From a bacterium (GTDB lineage: Bacteria; Bdellovibrionota_C; UBA2361; RFPC01), in NCBI GenBank assembly GCA_030431715.1, contig JAUIIO010000014.1, forward strand, positions 39,325 to 103,324: a stretch of DNA of 64,000 nt, written 5' to 3'. Each line of letters starts with the position of its first letter. Position 1 is the stretch's first letter. Below the pieces are notes generated by a model that searched no databases, was not told the DNA's origin, and worked only from the letters and a program-made list of their open reading frames with translations. Position numbers and translations under genes: made by a program. Of the stretch, positions 9,237 to 18,032 are shown one piece after another.

Positions 9237-10031
9237 ATGTCTGGTATGATTCCTATAAAAACAGATAGTGAAATCGATAAGATGAAGGTCGCCTGCCAGA
9301 TTACGGCATCTATTCTCGATGCTGTAGGTGAGATCGTTAAGCCGGGCGTCACCACTGAGCATATCAATACGTTTGTTCATAATATGATTCTAGAGAACGG
9401 GGCAACGCCTGCGACGCTCAATTACCACGGCTATCCGAAGTCTGTATGTACCTCCGTAAACGAAGTCGTTTGTCACGGAATCCCCAGCGAGTATCACAGC
9501 CTAAAAGAGGGAGACATCATTAATATCGATGTTACCTCAATTAAGGATGGGTACTTTGGAGATGCTAGCCGTATGTACCTTGTAGGCGGAGAAGGTGCCG
9601 TGAGCGCAGAAGCGCTTGAGCTTGTACAGCATACAAAAAATGCGTTAAATGCTGCGATTGATATTGTCCGAGATGGTGCTCACGTTGGAGATATCGGAGC
9701 CGCCATCCAGGAGTACATTGCCAGTACTGGAAAGAGGTATGGTATCGTTAAGGAATATACCGGGCACGGAATAGGTACGCAGTTTCATGAGCCACCTCAA
9801 GTACTACACATCGGTCGAAAGGGGAGTGGTCCAAAACTTAAATCCGGTATGACGTTCACTATTGAGCCAATGATAAATCTTGGAACAGAGAAAACTGTGC
9901 TCTCTAAGATGGACGGCTGGACAGTACGCACGGCAGATAACAAACTCTCGGCGCAGTGGGAGCACACTATACTTGTGACAGATACCGGCGCTGAAAAACT
10001 CACTCAGTCATTAAACGGGCAGGATTACTAG
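9237..10031 (+). CDS. map: Type I methionine aminopeptidase
   Basis: The 264-residue enzyme removes the initiator Met from nascent proteins. All five metal ligands of the pita-bread fold are visible: Asp near 98 (IDVTSIKDGYFGD, first Asp), Asp near 109, His near 177 in GHGIGTQFHEPP, Glu near 210 in FTIEPMINLG and Glu near 242 in QWEHTILVT; the substrate-binding His near 80 is in VVCHGIP. No N-terminal SH3 or zinc extension is present, so it is the short bacterial type. ATG 9237 is used; an ATG at 9246 would also work. The 47-base region shared with the divergent phosphopantetheinyl transferase contains TATAGTATAAC, a possible -10 element for map. The 3' end overlaps the convergent downstream gene by 32 bases. 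Confidence 0.95.
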   Translation: MSGMIPIKTDSEIDKMKVACQITASILDAVGEIVKPGVTTEHINTFVHNMILENGATPATLNYHGYPKSVCTSVNEVVCHGIPSEYHSLKEGDIINIDVTSIKDGYFGDASRMYLVGGEGAVSAEALELVQHTKNALNAAIDIVRDGAHVGDIGAAIQEYIASTGKRYGIVKEYTGHGIGTQFHEPPQVLHIGRKGSGPKLKSGMTFTIEPMINLGTEKTVLSKMDGWTVRTADNKLSAQWEHTILVTDTGAEKLTQSLNGQDY

Positions 10032-10452
10032 AGAGACCTGAGTCTGCTTTCTCTTTTTCGTTTACTTTCGCCTCTTTCGTGTCCTTGATATTCACTTCGT
10101 ATTTCACAAGTCGATATGCCTTCGCTGGCACCATCTCTTGAACCTTTTGATATTCCACGTAGTCTCGAAATGTAGGGAATTCCTTTTCGACCCAGTTTTT
10201 AAGTGTCCCGAGCGCCTCCTTTGAAGTAGCTGTTCCCTTAACGCTTAGAAGAGCCCCAAATCTCTTGTGTGTTACCGGTGTAAGGGTGAACTCTCCATTT
10301 CCGGGAGTATTAATCTCATGATGTGTCCACTCCGCAACCTTTTGCCGCACGTATCGAACGTTATCCTGCTTATCAACATCGTTCCCAACAAAAGCAAACA
10401 CCGACCAGCAGATAACAAGCAACGCCAGCCCAATAATATTTCTCTTGCTCAT
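10000..10452 (-). CDS. Small secreted or membrane-anchored protein of unknown function
   Basis: A 150-residue protein starting MSKRNIIGLALLVICW, a basic N-region followed by a hydrophobic stretch typical of a signal peptide or single N-terminal anchor. The remaining ~125 residues are hydrophilic; the C-terminal 30 are charged and probably disordered. I recognise no family. Support for a real gene is the strong ribosome site GGAGAGGAGCT directly before ATG 10452 and the coherent signal-sequence design. It lies 226 bases downstream of htrA on the same strand, separated by a perfect inverted repeat, so it is probably a separate transcription unit. The 32-base overlap with the 3' end of convergent map is unusual but occurs elsewhere in this window. 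Confidence 0.68.
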   Translation of the reverse strand: MSKRNIIGLALLVICWSVFAFVGNDVDKQDNVRYVRQKVAEWTHHEINTPGNGEFTLTPVTHKRFGALLSVKGTATSKEALGTLKNWVEKEFPTFRDYVEYQKVQEMVPAKAYRLVKYEVNIKDTKEAKVNEKEKADSGLSSNPARLMTE

Positions 10453-10584
10453 AGCTCCTCTCCTATCCGAATTACGGATGAAAAGAGTATGAGCAGCGAA
10501 AACAGATATGACAAGGAAGTAATCTCAGCACACCCACCACAACCCCCCAATAGAATCTTGCAGGATGAAACTTCCCACATCATA

Positions 10585-10660
10585 GCGATAGGGAGAGGTG
10601 TGTGAATCCGACTGGTTGCCCGAAGGGTTTAAGGGGGGTTTACACACCTCTCCCTATCGC
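10585..10660. repeat. Perfect 19-bp inverted repeat, hairpin-forming
   Basis: The arms at 10585-10603 (GCGATAGGGAGAGGTGTGT) and 10642-10660 are exact reverse complements separated by 38 bases. A few more bases can pair inside with mismatches. There is no T-run, so a classical terminator is doubtful; a palindromic repeat element or an mRNA-end stabilising hairpin 3' of htrA is more likely. No second copy was noticed in the window. Confidence 0.85.
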
Positions 10661-10678
10661 GACGGACAACCACAGCAC

Positions 10679-12130
10679 CTACTCAGCCTGCAAGAACACA
10701 AACCGCTCCATGCCCCGAGTCTCAACAACCATCCGGATGCCTTCTTTGATCGCAGCTTCAGAGAGTGCCGATTTTAGATCATTCATGTTCTCGATATCTT
10801 CATCTCCAACCTTAAGAACGATATCTCCGGGAGTAAGACCTGCACGCGCAGCAACACTCTCAGGTAGTACACGTGTAACAAGTACCCCTTTGGTGGTATC
10901 GGTGCCAAGTTTCTGAGCAGCTTCAGGAGAAAGGGCTTCAAATTGCGCGCCGATATCAATGTTGTCGCTACTCTGAAGGATCTCTTCAGTGCCGGCATCT
11001 CCAGCAGGAAGTTCACCGAGCGATACGGTTACACTTTGTTCCTTTGTATCACGGAGGATCTTTAATGCTATCTTTGTCCCAGGTTTTTTTGAAGCTACGG
11101 TGTTACGTAATTGGTTGATGTCTTCAATGTGCTCACCATCCATAGTTGTTATGATATCACCCTGCTTAAGCCCAGCCTTTTCACCCGGGCCGTCCTTTGC
11201 GACGTGTCCAACAAGCGCTCCCCCTGTACCTGAATACTTAAAGGACTTTGCAAGTTCAGGTGTAAGGTTTTGAATGCCTACGCCGATATAGCCGCGCGTG
11301 ACTTTCCCGTCTTGGATAAGACTTTGCATAACATTACGCGCCATATTGATTGGGATAGCGAAGCCAATACCCATATACCCACCGCTTCTAGTGAAAATTG
11401 CAGTGTTAATCCCAATAACATTTCCGTTCAGGTCAACAAGGGGGCCACCCGAGTTTCCGGGGTTAATCGCGGCGTCAGTCTGGATAAAATCCTCATAGGT
11501 GTCACCGCCGATAAAGGATCTTCCCTTTGCGCTCACTATCCCTGTTGTAATGGTATTGTCGAGCCCGAAAGGAGAGCCGGCAGCTACCACCCATTCACCT
11601 ATACGAAGCTTATCAGAGTTGCCAAGTACAGCAGGCTTAAGCCCGGAGGCATCGATCTTAATCACAGCGAGATCCGTCTTGGGATCTGTTCCTATAATTT
11701 TAGCTGAGAACGTCCTTTTGTCGGTTAATCTTACCGTAATATCCCCAGCTCCTTCGACAACATGATTATTTGTAAGAATGTGTCCGTCAGAATCTATGAT
11801 GACTCCTGAGCCGAGGCCACGTTGTGGGCTGGGAGTAGAGGGGAAAGAGCGCCCACCAAACTGCTCAAAGAATTCGCGAAATTGCTCGGGCATGCCCTGT
11901 GGAAGTTGTGGTGATTTATATTGCACTGGTCTTGCTTTCGCCACAGATTGAATATTCACCAGCGAGGGCGTTATCTTATCTGCTATGGCTTCAAATGCAT
12001 CGGAGAGCTTCTTGGCATATTCTATGGCGTCATTGTCCGCGAAAGATATCGCCGGTTGGAGAAGCCCGATACAGACAAATGTCAAAAGAAGTGTTTTGAA
12101 TCGTTTAAGAAAAGCTATGTTTTTTTTCAT
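10679..12130 (-). CDS. degP: Periplasmic serine protease/chaperone, DegP/HtrA (Do) family
   Basis: A 483-residue HtrA protease. It starts with a signal peptide (basic MKKNIAFLKRFK, hydrophobic core, ISFA cleavage region near residue 31). The trypsin-like domain carries His123 in TNNHVVEG, Asp153 in DPKTDLAVIKID and Ser227 in NPGNSGGPLVD. Two PDZ domains follow, the first starting about VTRGYIGVGIQNL and the second near the C-terminus (SVAARAGLTPGDIVLKVGD). This is the two-PDZ Do layout, so the protein should degrade or refold damaged envelope proteins in the periplasm. It is divergent from the decarboxylase gene with 128 AT-rich bases between; I cannot point to a definite sigma-E-type promoter there. 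It probably forms a single-gene unit ending at the inverted repeat at 10585-10660. Confidence 0.95.
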   Translation of the reverse strand: MKKNIAFLKRFKTLLLTFVCIGLLQPAISFADNDAIEYAKKLSDAFEAIADKITPSLVNIQSVAKARPVQYKSPQLPQGMPEQFREFFEQFGGRSFPSTPSPQRGLGSGVIIDSDGHILTNNHVVEGAGDITVRLTDKRTFSAKIIGTDPKTDLAVIKIDASGLKPAVLGNSDKLRIGEWVVAAGSPFGLDNTITTGIVSAKGRSFIGGDTYEDFIQTDAAINPGNSGGPLVDLNGNVIGINTAIFTRSGGYMGIGFAIPINMARNVMQSLIQDGKVTRGYIGVGIQNLTPELAKSFKYSGTGGALVGHVAKDGPGEKAGLKQGDIITTMDGEHIEDINQLRNTVASKKPGTKIALKILRDTKEQSVTVSLGELPAGDAGTEEILQSSDNIDIGAQFEALSPEAAQKLGTDTTKGVLVTRVLPESVAARAGLTPGDIVLKVGDEDIENMNDLKSALSEAAIKEGIRMVVETRGMERFVFLQAE

Positions 12131-12258
12131 AGGATTGTATGATTAAAAGTAGTGTTAAATCTGTTGTATTAAGTAAGCCTTAAGACGGCATAGTTTCAAG
12201 ACGTAAAAATACTTTTAAATATTCAACATTCTTTAAAAGAAAGTGTAATTTCAGTAAT

Positions 12259-13521
12259 ATGGCCCATCAATTTACGCTCAAAGCCGAGGACGCCCATCGG
12301 CTAGCAGCACATTACCCAACCCCTCTTTATCTCTATGACGAAGCTATCATTCATCAAAAAATTGATGAGCTGCAGAGTCTGCAGGGAGATTGGGAGCTTA
12401 ATCTGAGGTTCGCTATGAAGGCCTGCCCCACAGCGGGAATTCTTCAGGTGATGAGGCAGCGAGGTGTGCAGATTGATGCCGGTAGCTACTATGAAGTGCT
12501 AAGAGCGCAGAATGCCGGGTACGACCTGCAAGAGATTCAGCTCACCTCGCAGGAACTTCCGCCTCTTCCTGAGCTTCTACGCTTGATAGAAGGAGGGATG
12601 CTCTTTACGGCATGTTCTCTTCGCCAGCTTGAGGTATACGCTGAGAGTGGTTGTCAAAAGCCAATTGGTGTTCGCTTTAATACTGGAATCCGAGCTGGAG
12701 AGTTTAACCGTACAAGTGTCGCCGGAAAAAGTTCAAGTTTTGGTATTTGGCATGAGAAGATTTCAGAAGTCTTATCGATAGTTGAGCGTTCCGGCTTACA
12801 CATTGCACAGCTTCATCAGCATGTTGGTGTTGGAGTAGATCTTGAGATATGGCCGGATTCGGTTCGTAAAATATTTGAACTGGCCAAGCAGTTTCCTGAG
12901 GTTCGTCGTATAAACCTTGGCGGAGGATTAAAGGTTTCACGTACGGGCGCTGAGCCTGAAGTGTGTCTTGTGGAATTACAATCTATTGTTGCAAATGCCT
13001 TTAACGATTACGCCACACATGCAAAGCATCAACCCATTATAGAGTTTGAACCCGGCACGTTTCTCCTTGCTCATGCCGGAGCCGTGCTTACTCGAGTAAC
13101 TGATATTGTTGACACCGGAGAAGATGGATACACCTTTTTAAAGGTAGATTCAGGGATGACCGATATTCTCCGACCGATGATGTACGGAGCGCAGCATCCC
13201 ATAACACATCTCTCTGTCAGGGCAGACCATGATATGCCTGAGAAGTCCTATGTTGTCGTAGGCCATTGCTGTGAGAGTGGTGATGTTTTTACTGTCCGTA
13301 AGGGAGATCCGGAAGAGCTATCACCACTTCGTTTTCATGAGGTGCTTCCCGGTGATTTTCTCTTAATTGGTGGTGCCGGAGCGTACTGTTCCAGCATGTC
13401 AGCGGCCCATTACAATTCTTATCCGAGGTCGGCGGAGGTCCTTCGAACTCGGGATGGAGAGTGGAAGCTGATCCGTAAGCGCGAAGCGCCTGAAGAGGTG
13501 TGGAAGGATGAGCTGCTTTAA
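12259..13521 (+). CDS. lysA: Fold-III PLP decarboxylase, diaminopimelate decarboxylase type
   Basis: This 420-residue enzyme has the alanine-racemase-like barrel of fold III: PLP-binding Lys54 in FAMKACP, the barrel blocks QLHQHVGVGVD and RINLGGGLKVS, EFEPGTFLLAHAG binding the phosphate region, and the C-terminal catalytic loop GHCCESGD with the interface GAYCSSMSAAHYN. It fits diaminopimelate decarboxylase (last step of lysine synthesis) better than ornithine/arginine decarboxylases, because of the Cys-Glu-Ser-Gly-Asp motif and length; carboxynorspermidine decarboxylase is a less likely alternative. No other lysine gene is adjacent. It starts ATG 12259, divergent from htrA, and is followed after 51 bases by a membrane-protein gene on the same strand. 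Confidence 0.87.
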   Translation: MAHQFTLKAEDAHRLAAHYPTPLYLYDEAIIHQKIDELQSLQGDWELNLRFAMKACPTAGILQVMRQRGVQIDAGSYYEVLRAQNAGYDLQEIQLTSQELPPLPELLRLIEGGMLFTACSLRQLEVYAESGCQKPIGVRFNTGIRAGEFNRTSVAGKSSSFGIWHEKISEVLSIVERSGLHIAQLHQHVGVGVDLEIWPDSVRKIFELAKQFPEVRRINLGGGLKVSRTGAEPEVCLVELQSIVANAFNDYATHAKHQPIIEFEPGTFLLAHAGAVLTRVTDIVDTGEDGYTFLKVDSGMTDILRPMMYGAQHPITHLSVRADHDMPEKSYVVVGHCCESGDVFTVRKGDPEELSPLRFHEVLPGDFLLIGGAGAYCSSMSAAHYNSYPRSAEVLRTRDGEWKLIRKREAPEEVWKDELL

Positions 13522-13572
13522 GAAATATGAGGTAGTAAGGGTGCTTATCCCTGTGATACTCTTACACGCATC

Positions 13573-15051
13573 ATGCAGCAGGATAGTGTAACGTACCAAA
13601 GTGTCTTTTACCGACACACTCATCTCTATAAAAAATTACAACGTATCGTAATAGTTTCATTGCTACTAGCTTCTATTGTGATAGTGCTGCAAGGAGCTGA
13701 GCCTTATAGTACTCTTGGAGCTCTTCTTTTAACTTATGCCTCAACTCTTCCCTTGCTTTTGTGGCTTTCGACACCGTTACGGGGAATACCTATCTTCCCG
13801 ATCTTTGCGCTTCCCTTTGTTGCAAGCTATGCCATACCACTGATAATTGATCATCCTGTGGTGATACAGTTCTCCCCGTGGCAACACTTTACAGCAGCGC
13901 TTTATATTTCCACGTTCCTCTTGCTCACCACACTTGTCTGGTGGCTCTTCTTACAGATTAAAAATAGACCACCTGTTTCGTACTATTGCTTCCAAGAGCA
14001 AACTTTTGTCCCTCTTTTCACAACAGTCGTATTCTTGGCGCTGGTGTACCATATTTTTGTGTTCAGCGGTTGGATAGGGTTTGGATATTCTTTACAGGCG
14101 ATTACCAATATTGTTGTTGAGGTGAGCAGTAGCCTTGCTGCTTTTATCCTCGGATTTATGTGGGGGCAGGGAAGGTTGACCTTCAAGCAGAAGGCCTTCT
14201 TTCTGGTAATCCTGCTCCTGACCTGTTTTTTACAGTCGATGAGTTTAGTGCTCCTTGCTCCGGTAACAAAGCTTGTCATTGTTGCCACTGCCGTAGTTTT
14301 TGGTGGTAAGAGGCTAAACTATCTCTTTCTCGTGCTACTTATCCCATTATTTATTCTTCTGCATTTTGGGAAGTATGAGATGCGAGCTAAGTACTGGGGA
14401 GAAGAGGCTCCGCGAATTAGCTTGTTTCAGGTGCCATTTGTAGTTGCCGAATGGTATGGGCATTCCGTGGCTTATCTTACAACTTCTGAGCAGGATCACG
14501 GCCTTGAGCTTGAGCAGGTTCCTGAGGAAGTTGGAAGAAGAAGGTTTTTTGAACGGCTTAGTCTGATGCATATGTTTCTTGAGGTGAAGAAGTTCGCTGG
14601 TCATGAGGTCCCGTATCTCAATGGTCAAACATATGTGGTGCTTTTTGAAGCGCTCTTACCGAGAGTGCTTTATCCGGCAAAGGTCTCTTCACACCATTCA
14701 ATGCACCTTTTAAGTATGACGTATGGTCACCAGACTCTTGAGGATACGTACTCAACTCATATCGCATGGGGAATGGTTGCTGAAGCATGGGCAAACTTTG
14801 GCCTCCCAGGCCTTTTCTATCTTTCCGTATTACTTGGAATAGGCTTTGGCCTAGTTCACGTTTACACTCGTTATCTCCCTCTTCTTTCATTTCGTGGATG
14901 TGCCGGCGCTCTCCTCTGTGCCTCAGCTATTCAAGCTCATTCCACAACACTTGCAATCTTCCTCGTCTCAGTCTTTCACTCCTTTGTTGTGCTACTCCTG
15001 ATCGCGTATGTCTTTATGAAGCCGGTGACGAGACGAAATATTGAGTCTTAA
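13573..15051 (+). CDS. Polytopic membrane protein, O-antigen polymerase/ligase-like
   Basis: A 492-residue protein with about ten to twelve transmembrane segments and one long periplasmic-type loop (about residues 265-390) before the last bundle. The loop ends in THIAWGMVAEAWANFG(L)PG followed by a membrane segment; a WG/EA(W)xNFG-P-G block at this place is typical of oligosaccharide-repeat-unit polymerases and similar Wzy-like proteins. Polymerases of this type join lipid-linked repeat units in the periplasm, but sequence divergence is high and no other glycan gene is close, so the role is tentative. It may be cotranscribed with the flanking genes: 51 bases after the decarboxylase and 8 bases before the next start. 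Confidence 0.6.
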   Translation: MQQDSVTYQSVFYRHTHLYKKLQRIVIVSLLLASIVIVLQGAEPYSTLGALLLTYASTLPLLLWLSTPLRGIPIFPIFALPFVASYAIPLIIDHPVVIQFSPWQHFTAALYISTFLLLTTLVWWLFLQIKNRPPVSYYCFQEQTFVPLFTTVVFLALVYHIFVFSGWIGFGYSLQAITNIVVEVSSSLAAFILGFMWGQGRLTFKQKAFFLVILLLTCFLQSMSLVLLAPVTKLVIVATAVVFGGKRLNYLFLVLLIPLFILLHFGKYEMRAKYWGEEAPRISLFQVPFVVAEWYGHSVAYLTTSEQDHGLELEQVPEEVGRRRFFERLSLMHMFLEVKKFAGHEVPYLNGQTYVVLFEALLPRVLYPAKVSSHHSMHLLSMTYGHQTLEDTYSTHIAWGMVAEAWANFGLPGLFYLSVLLGIGFGLVHVYTRYLPLLSFRGCAGALLCASAIQAHSTTLAIFLVSVFHSFVVLLLIAYVFMKPVTRRNIES

Positions 15052-15059
15052 GGTTGCTT

Positions 15060-16016
15060 ATGACGATTCGATTTTTACAGCACCAAGCAACTCGAACTCT
15101 TGGGCTTATTGCACTGTTTCTTCTCCTGTCTCTTCCTCATTTCTGCTGGGCCTGTAGCTGTGGGATTCCTGAGATGGAAGTAGCTTTGGGAGGCTCGGAT
15201 CTTGTAGTTGCTGGGACTGTTGATGCGGTGCGTGAAATTAACGGCAATAGGGGGACGCTTGTTTCATTTAAAGTTGCGCAAAGATGGAAAGGGCCTGAGC
15301 TAGACCGTGTTGATCTCCTTGCTGGGAGAACCAGTTGTGATTTTAGATTTAAGAAAGATCAAAAATGGTTGTTGTTTGCAAGACTTGAGGGCTCGTTTTA
15401 CATCGCTGGGCTTTGTAGTCGCTCTAAGTCCCTAGAGAGCGCAAAAGATGATCTTACTTATCTTAACCGTATTCGTTCGAAAGGAGGTAATCTTTACAGC
15501 CATGTCTTACCGACACGTAGCGGTAGACGATTCCCACGAGATTATGAAGACTTACTGAATGCAGCTGTTCGCAAGGGTGACGCTAAGCGGCTGCGGCAGT
15601 TAGCCGTGGAACAAAATCCTGCGCTTAAAAGTGAGGATCATCTCTCGTCTTTTAAGCCGCTTGGCGCCTGTGATCAGAAAAAGCGAGTAGTACACCTTGC
15701 CGAGGGAGAGCTCATGTCGGGCGATGACTTCGATCCGGAAAGTGGATCAGAGCCAACATTTGATACCCATCCTGTTCTTCTCTTTTTCGACAATGAATTT
15801 GAATTGATAGGAGTCTGGGAGGGGGAAGAATTTCGTAATCTTATACTTCTACCCGGTAAGAGTACGCAAAAAGGGTCGCTTTGTAAGTTAGCAAGGATTG
15901 CATCAGAGGATGCATCTGACCCTATTCGTATTCAGGAGCCAATGCTTGTAGATTTTTCAGAGCATGAGCCAGCTAGTAACGTGACGATCGACGGACGTAA
16001 TTATAAAATTCCCTGA
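15060..16016 (+). CDS. Secreted protein with netrin/TIMP-like N-terminal domain
   Basis: The 318-residue product has a signal peptide ending FCWA, after which the mature chain would begin CSCGIPE. A Cys-x-Cys right at the mature N-terminus, a beta-rich stretch (VVAGTVDAV, VSFKVAQRWKG), and later Cys residues in RTSCDFRF and AGLCSRSK match the NTR/TIMP-like domain found in some bacteria. In animals such domains bind metalloproteinases through the N-terminal Cys; the bacterial role is not established. The C-terminal ~150 residues are unassigned, with a Cys pair and many acidic residues. ATG 15060 is preceded by TTAAGG at good spacing; an in-frame TTG 15054 is rejected. It follows the polymerase-like gene by 8 bases, so it is probably cotranscribed. 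Confidence 0.75.
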   Translation: MTIRFLQHQATRTLGLIALFLLLSLPHFCWACSCGIPEMEVALGGSDLVVAGTVDAVREINGNRGTLVSFKVAQRWKGPELDRVDLLAGRTSCDFRFKKDQKWLLFARLEGSFYIAGLCSRSKSLESAKDDLTYLNRIRSKGGNLYSHVLPTRSGRRFPRDYEDLLNAAVRKGDAKRLRQLAVEQNPALKSEDHLSSFKPLGACDQKKRVVHLAEGELMSGDDFDPESGSEPTFDTHPVLLFFDNEFELIGVWEGEEFRNLILLPGKSTQKGSLCKLARIASEDASDPIRIQEPMLVDFSEHEPASNVTIDGRNYKIP

Positions 16017-16038
16017 ACATTTTAGTGTGTAAAAGAGT

Positions 16039-16485
16039 ATGGAACCGATTGCCAGAAAAGCTACTTTAACAGATTTAGATGACATGCTTTCTCTTTATGA
16101 AACGTTGCATGACGCTGATGATCCACTAGCTAGCAGAGAAAGATTAGAGGAAATTTGGAAGGCTACACTAGAAAATGAAATTCTTTATCCTCTTGTACTA
16201 GAATATAAAGGAAGATGTATAGCGACATGTATTCTTACGATTGTGCCTAATTTAACAAGGGGGGGAAGGCCCTATATGTTGATTGAGAATGTTGTAGTAG
16301 CACCAGAGCACCGTCGAAGTGGTATTGGAAAACAACTTATGGCTGAGGCAAAAAAAATTGCAGACAGCAAAGACTGTTATAAGCTCATGTTGCTCTCTGG
16401 CTCCAGTAATGTCTCTGCCCATTCATTTTATGAGAATATCGGCTTCGATCGGAATCGTAAGATTGGGTTTGAGATTCGAAAATAA
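16039..16485 (+). CDS. GNAT-family N-acetyltransferase
   Basis: The 148-residue protein is a single GNAT domain. The acetyl-CoA pyrophosphate loop is visible as APEHRRSGIGKQLM (the R/Q-x-x-G-x-G/A pattern), preceded by the strand IENVVV and followed by the C-terminal block SAHSFYENIGF typical of the family. It would acetylate an amine of a small molecule, peptide or protein; the substrate cannot be predicted. The gene is noticeably AT-richer and more A-rich on the coding strand than its neighbours, which could reflect recent acquisition, but the difference was judged by eye. It follows the netrin-like gene after 22 bases. Confidence 0.88.
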   Translation: MEPIARKATLTDLDDMLSLYETLHDADDPLASRERLEEIWKATLENEILYPLVLEYKGRCIATCILTIVPNLTRGGRPYMLIENVVVAPEHRRSGIGKQLMAEAKKIADSKDCYKLMLLSGSSNVSAHSFYENIGFDRNRKIGFEIRK

Positions 16486-16619
16486 AGTACTTCTCCAAAT
16501 GCTTAGCTAGCGAAGTCAAGAACCACTAAAACAGCGTTATTTCTCTTTTCGTAGCCATAAATTCAGGATAAAACCTAATGAGTGTCGTTTTACGATAGTG
16601 TTTTTAAAAAGGATTTATC

Positions 16620-17900
16620 ATGTTTAAGTGTCTAAAGCTGGTTTCCGCCACGCTTATTCTCATTCTACTTTTCTCAGCTACTGTTTTTGCTCAGCAAGGG
16701 ATCACCTTATCTGGGGCCGGTGTTGTAAATAGATCGTTTGGGGGTACTGCGGTTGCCGCTCCTATTGATGTGACGGGTGCTATTATGTGGAACCCGGCCA
16801 CGATCTCAGGATTTGATCGGAGCGAGGTTGCGTTTAGTTTGGAGCTTCTTCAGTCAGACACGCAAGTGCGTTCTAGCCTTGGCGGACTTTCCGGGCAAAC
16901 TTCGGGCGATCATGATGCGGTTCCAATCCCATCTTTTGCATTTGTGCATAAGCCTGAAGGGGATAGTCCGTGGACGTATGGTCTGGGCTTTTACACGCTT
17001 GGTGGATTTAATATTAACTATCCTGTTGATACAACGAACCCGATACTTACCCCACAGCCGCCAGTTGGTGGCGGGCTTGGCCGCGTTGTTGGTGAGGCTG
17101 CCATCTATCAGATCGCACCTACCGTTTCGTATGACATCAATTCTTCACTTTCATTTGGTTTCGCACCAACTCTGAGCATCGCTAAAATTCAGGTTGATCC
17201 GATGTTTTTTGGCGCTCCAAATTCTACAGGAGCTTATGCGCCCGGTGCTGATAGTGACTACACCCTTGGTGGCGGATTTCAGGTGGGACTTTATTACAAT
17301 CCGGAAGAGAACTACAGTCTTGGGATCTCATATAAAAGTCCACAATGGTTTGATTCATTTGATGTAAATACGGTAGATGCCAGTGGACTAGCGCGTGAGA
17401 TTTCATATGATCTAGACTACGCACAGATCGTGGCTGTCGGAGGCTCGTATGAGCCGTGTGAGGATCTCCTGTTTGCAACTGATGTAAAATACATCATGTA
17501 CGGTGAAGCGGAAGGTTTTGGAGATCAGGGGTATGCACCTGATGGCAGAGTCATGGGACTTGGCTGGGATAACATCTTTTCTGTAAGTACTGGTGTTCAA
17601 AAAGAGCTTACTGAAAGCATCTCTTTACGTCTTGGATATCTCTACAATCAAAATCCGATATCAGGTGATGTTGCCTCCTTTAATGTTGTCTCACCGCTTA
17701 TCACTCAGCATCTTGTTTCAGCTGGAGCGAGCTTTGCGATTGATGAAAAGCTCACATTTTCTCTCGCATACTTACATGCATTTGAGAGCGATACTGGAGG
17801 TCCAATCGTTGCTCCCGGCGTAGGAGCGGTGCCTGGCTCATCGGTTGAAAGTACGGTATCAGCAGATGCTATTGCGGCAGGTTTTACCCTCAAAATGTAA
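16620..17900 (+). CDS. Outer-membrane FadL/OmpP1-type transport protein
   Basis: A 426-residue beta-barrel protein with a signal peptide (MFKCLKLVSATLILILLF, cleavage after VFA). The N-terminal block LSGAGVVNRSFGGTAVA followed by AIMWNPATISG is the FadL hatch signature (NPA motif). The rest alternates Gly/aromatic-rich strands such as YGLGFYTLGGFN and SLRLGYLYN, ending with alternating hydrophobics AAGFTLKM. FadL family proteins take up long-chain fatty acids or other hydrophobic molecules through the outer membrane. The start ATG 16620 is preceded by AAAAAGGA. It appears to be a single-gene unit: 134 non-coding bases upstream and a hairpin terminator just downstream. Confidence 0.92.
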   Translation: MFKCLKLVSATLILILLFSATVFAQQGITLSGAGVVNRSFGGTAVAAPIDVTGAIMWNPATISGFDRSEVAFSLELLQSDTQVRSSLGGLSGQTSGDHDAVPIPSFAFVHKPEGDSPWTYGLGFYTLGGFNINYPVDTTNPILTPQPPVGGGLGRVVGEAAIYQIAPTVSYDINSSLSFGFAPTLSIAKIQVDPMFFGAPNSTGAYAPGADSDYTLGGGFQVGLYYNPEENYSLGISYKSPQWFDSFDVNTVDASGLAREISYDLDYAQIVAVGGSYEPCEDLLFATDVKYIMYGEAEGFGDQGYAPDGRVMGLGWDNIFSVSTGVQKELTESISLRLGYLYNQNPISGDVASFNVVSPLITQHLVSAGASFAIDEKLTFSLAYLHAFESDTGGPIVAPGVGAVPGSSVESTVSADAIAAGFTLKM

Positions 17901-17939
17901 TAGACGGCAAAATATCTCATATATTCAACGAGTTGCGCG

Positions 17940-17969
17940 CTCCTACCTCTCTTCAAGAAGAGGTAGGAG
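17940..17969 (+). terminator. Hairpin terminator after the FadL gene
   Basis: An 11-bp stem, CTCCTACCTCT (17940-17950) with its exact complement at 17959-17969, closes an 8-base loop and is followed by TGTTAATATTTT. Its place 40 bases after the stop codon supports a rho-independent terminator, although the T-run is interrupted. Confidence 0.8.
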
Positions 17970-18032
17970 TGTTAATATTTTAAGGAAATCCGTCGATAGA
18001 GTGTAAGGGAATCACTGAATAGGGACGGATTC

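Noticed and set aside
16039..16485. The AT-richer GNAT gene as part of a mobile island
   Set aside because: Only one small gene differs in composition; no integrase, repeat or tRNA boundary is present.
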